This document shows, piece after piece, positions 63,690 through 64,000 of a stretch of DNA of 64,000 bases. Within the stretch, counting starts at the first letter, position 1, and each line of letters opens with the position of its first letter. A program made the position numbers and the translations under genes. The notes beneath the pieces were generated by a model. The model was not told where the DNA came from. It saw only the letters and a list, made by a program, of their open reading frames with translations, and ran no database searches. Source of the stretch: Cranoglanis bouderius (taxonomy: Eukaryota; Chordata; Actinopteri; Siluriformes; Cranoglanididae); NCBI GenBank assembly GCA_023630585.1, contig CM042565.1, positions 7,669,513 through 7,733,512 of the forward strand. The letters run 5' to 3'.

Positions 63690-64000
63690 AGCTTGAACCA
63701 GTCTGACCATTCTTATCTGACCTTACTCAGCAACAAGGCATTTTTGCCCACAGAACTGACACTCACTGGACGTTTTTTTTTGTTTGTTTGTTTGTTTTTT
63801 ACCATTCTGTGTAATCTCTAGAGACTGCTGTGTGCAAAAATACCAGGAGATCAGCAGTTTCTGAAATATTCAAAGCAGACTGTATGGCATCAGCAAGCAT
63901 GCTATGGTCAAAGTCACTGAGATCACATTTTTTCCCTTTCTGATGTTTGATGTGGATATTAACTGAAGCTCCTGACCTGTATCTGCATGATTGAATGCCT
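63690..64000. mobile_element. Tc1-like terminal fragment (family T7), runs past the window
   Basis: GGAGATCAGCAGTTTCTGAA and CACTGAGATCACATTTTTTC match the right end of the element at 2931-3470. A GTTT repeat lies at 63780-63800. Confidence 0.75.

Overview
The window is AT-rich vertebrate nuclear DNA from a ray-finned fish. The evidence is split genes with GT-AG introns, very long CA/TG, TA and GATA microsatellites, many Tc1-like transposons, two tRNA-derived SINE families, hAT and Harbinger-like miniature elements, and Ty3/gypsy and DIRS-like retroelement debris. The heavy Tc1 load and the SINE types suit an otophysan such as a catfish, but that is an inference. No prokaryotic feature, CRISPR array or functional RNA gene was found.

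Three protein-coding genes can be built exon by exon. (1) A TLCD3B/FAM57B-like TLC-domain gene on the minus strand starts at 17273. Four coding exons (17152-17273, 7034-7120, 4042-4261, 1341-1436) encode the first 175 residues, and the last exon lies left of base 1. (2) A small plus-strand gene of unknown family (about 20400-24565) has a TATA box, a non-coding first exon and three coding exons. It encodes a 127-residue Ser/Thr-rich, mucin-like type I membrane protein with a GxxxG-rich transmembrane helix. (3) usp2, a ubiquitin-specific protease, lies on the minus strand (coding 50148-39822, 12 exons, 399 residues). It is complete, with the Cys, His and Asn catalytic residues at the expected spacing, and has a CpG-rich promoter with a perfect cAMP-response element.

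Layout: 0-17.3 kb is the TLCD3B-like gene, with introns full of Tc1 derivatives, a LINE tail with a perfect 18-bp target duplication, a gypsy remnant and a degenerate 20-21 bp minisatellite. 17.3-20.3 kb is intergenic with a Tc1 relic. 20.4-26.2 kb holds the mucin-like gene followed by a decayed tandem copy of its non-coding and 3' parts. 27.1-34.0 kb is a SINE and a 6.6-kb minus-strand gypsy retrotransposon that carries its own nested insertions. 34-38.3 kb is intergenic, with a DIRS-like fragment, a triple CCAAT array with exon-like segments, and a Tc1 piece touching the usp2 3' end. 38.3-50.5 kb is usp2. 50.5-64 kb is gene-poor DNA with Tc1, SINE and Harbinger-like relics.

The genes do not form one pathway. 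The most interesting signals concern how mobile DNA and microsatellites sit against splice sites: (UG)n/(CA)n tracts around TLCD3B-like exon 4 and usp2 exon 6, an inverted pair of hAT elements bracketing usp2 exons 6-9, and a long CA repeat at a splice donor of the mucin-like gene.
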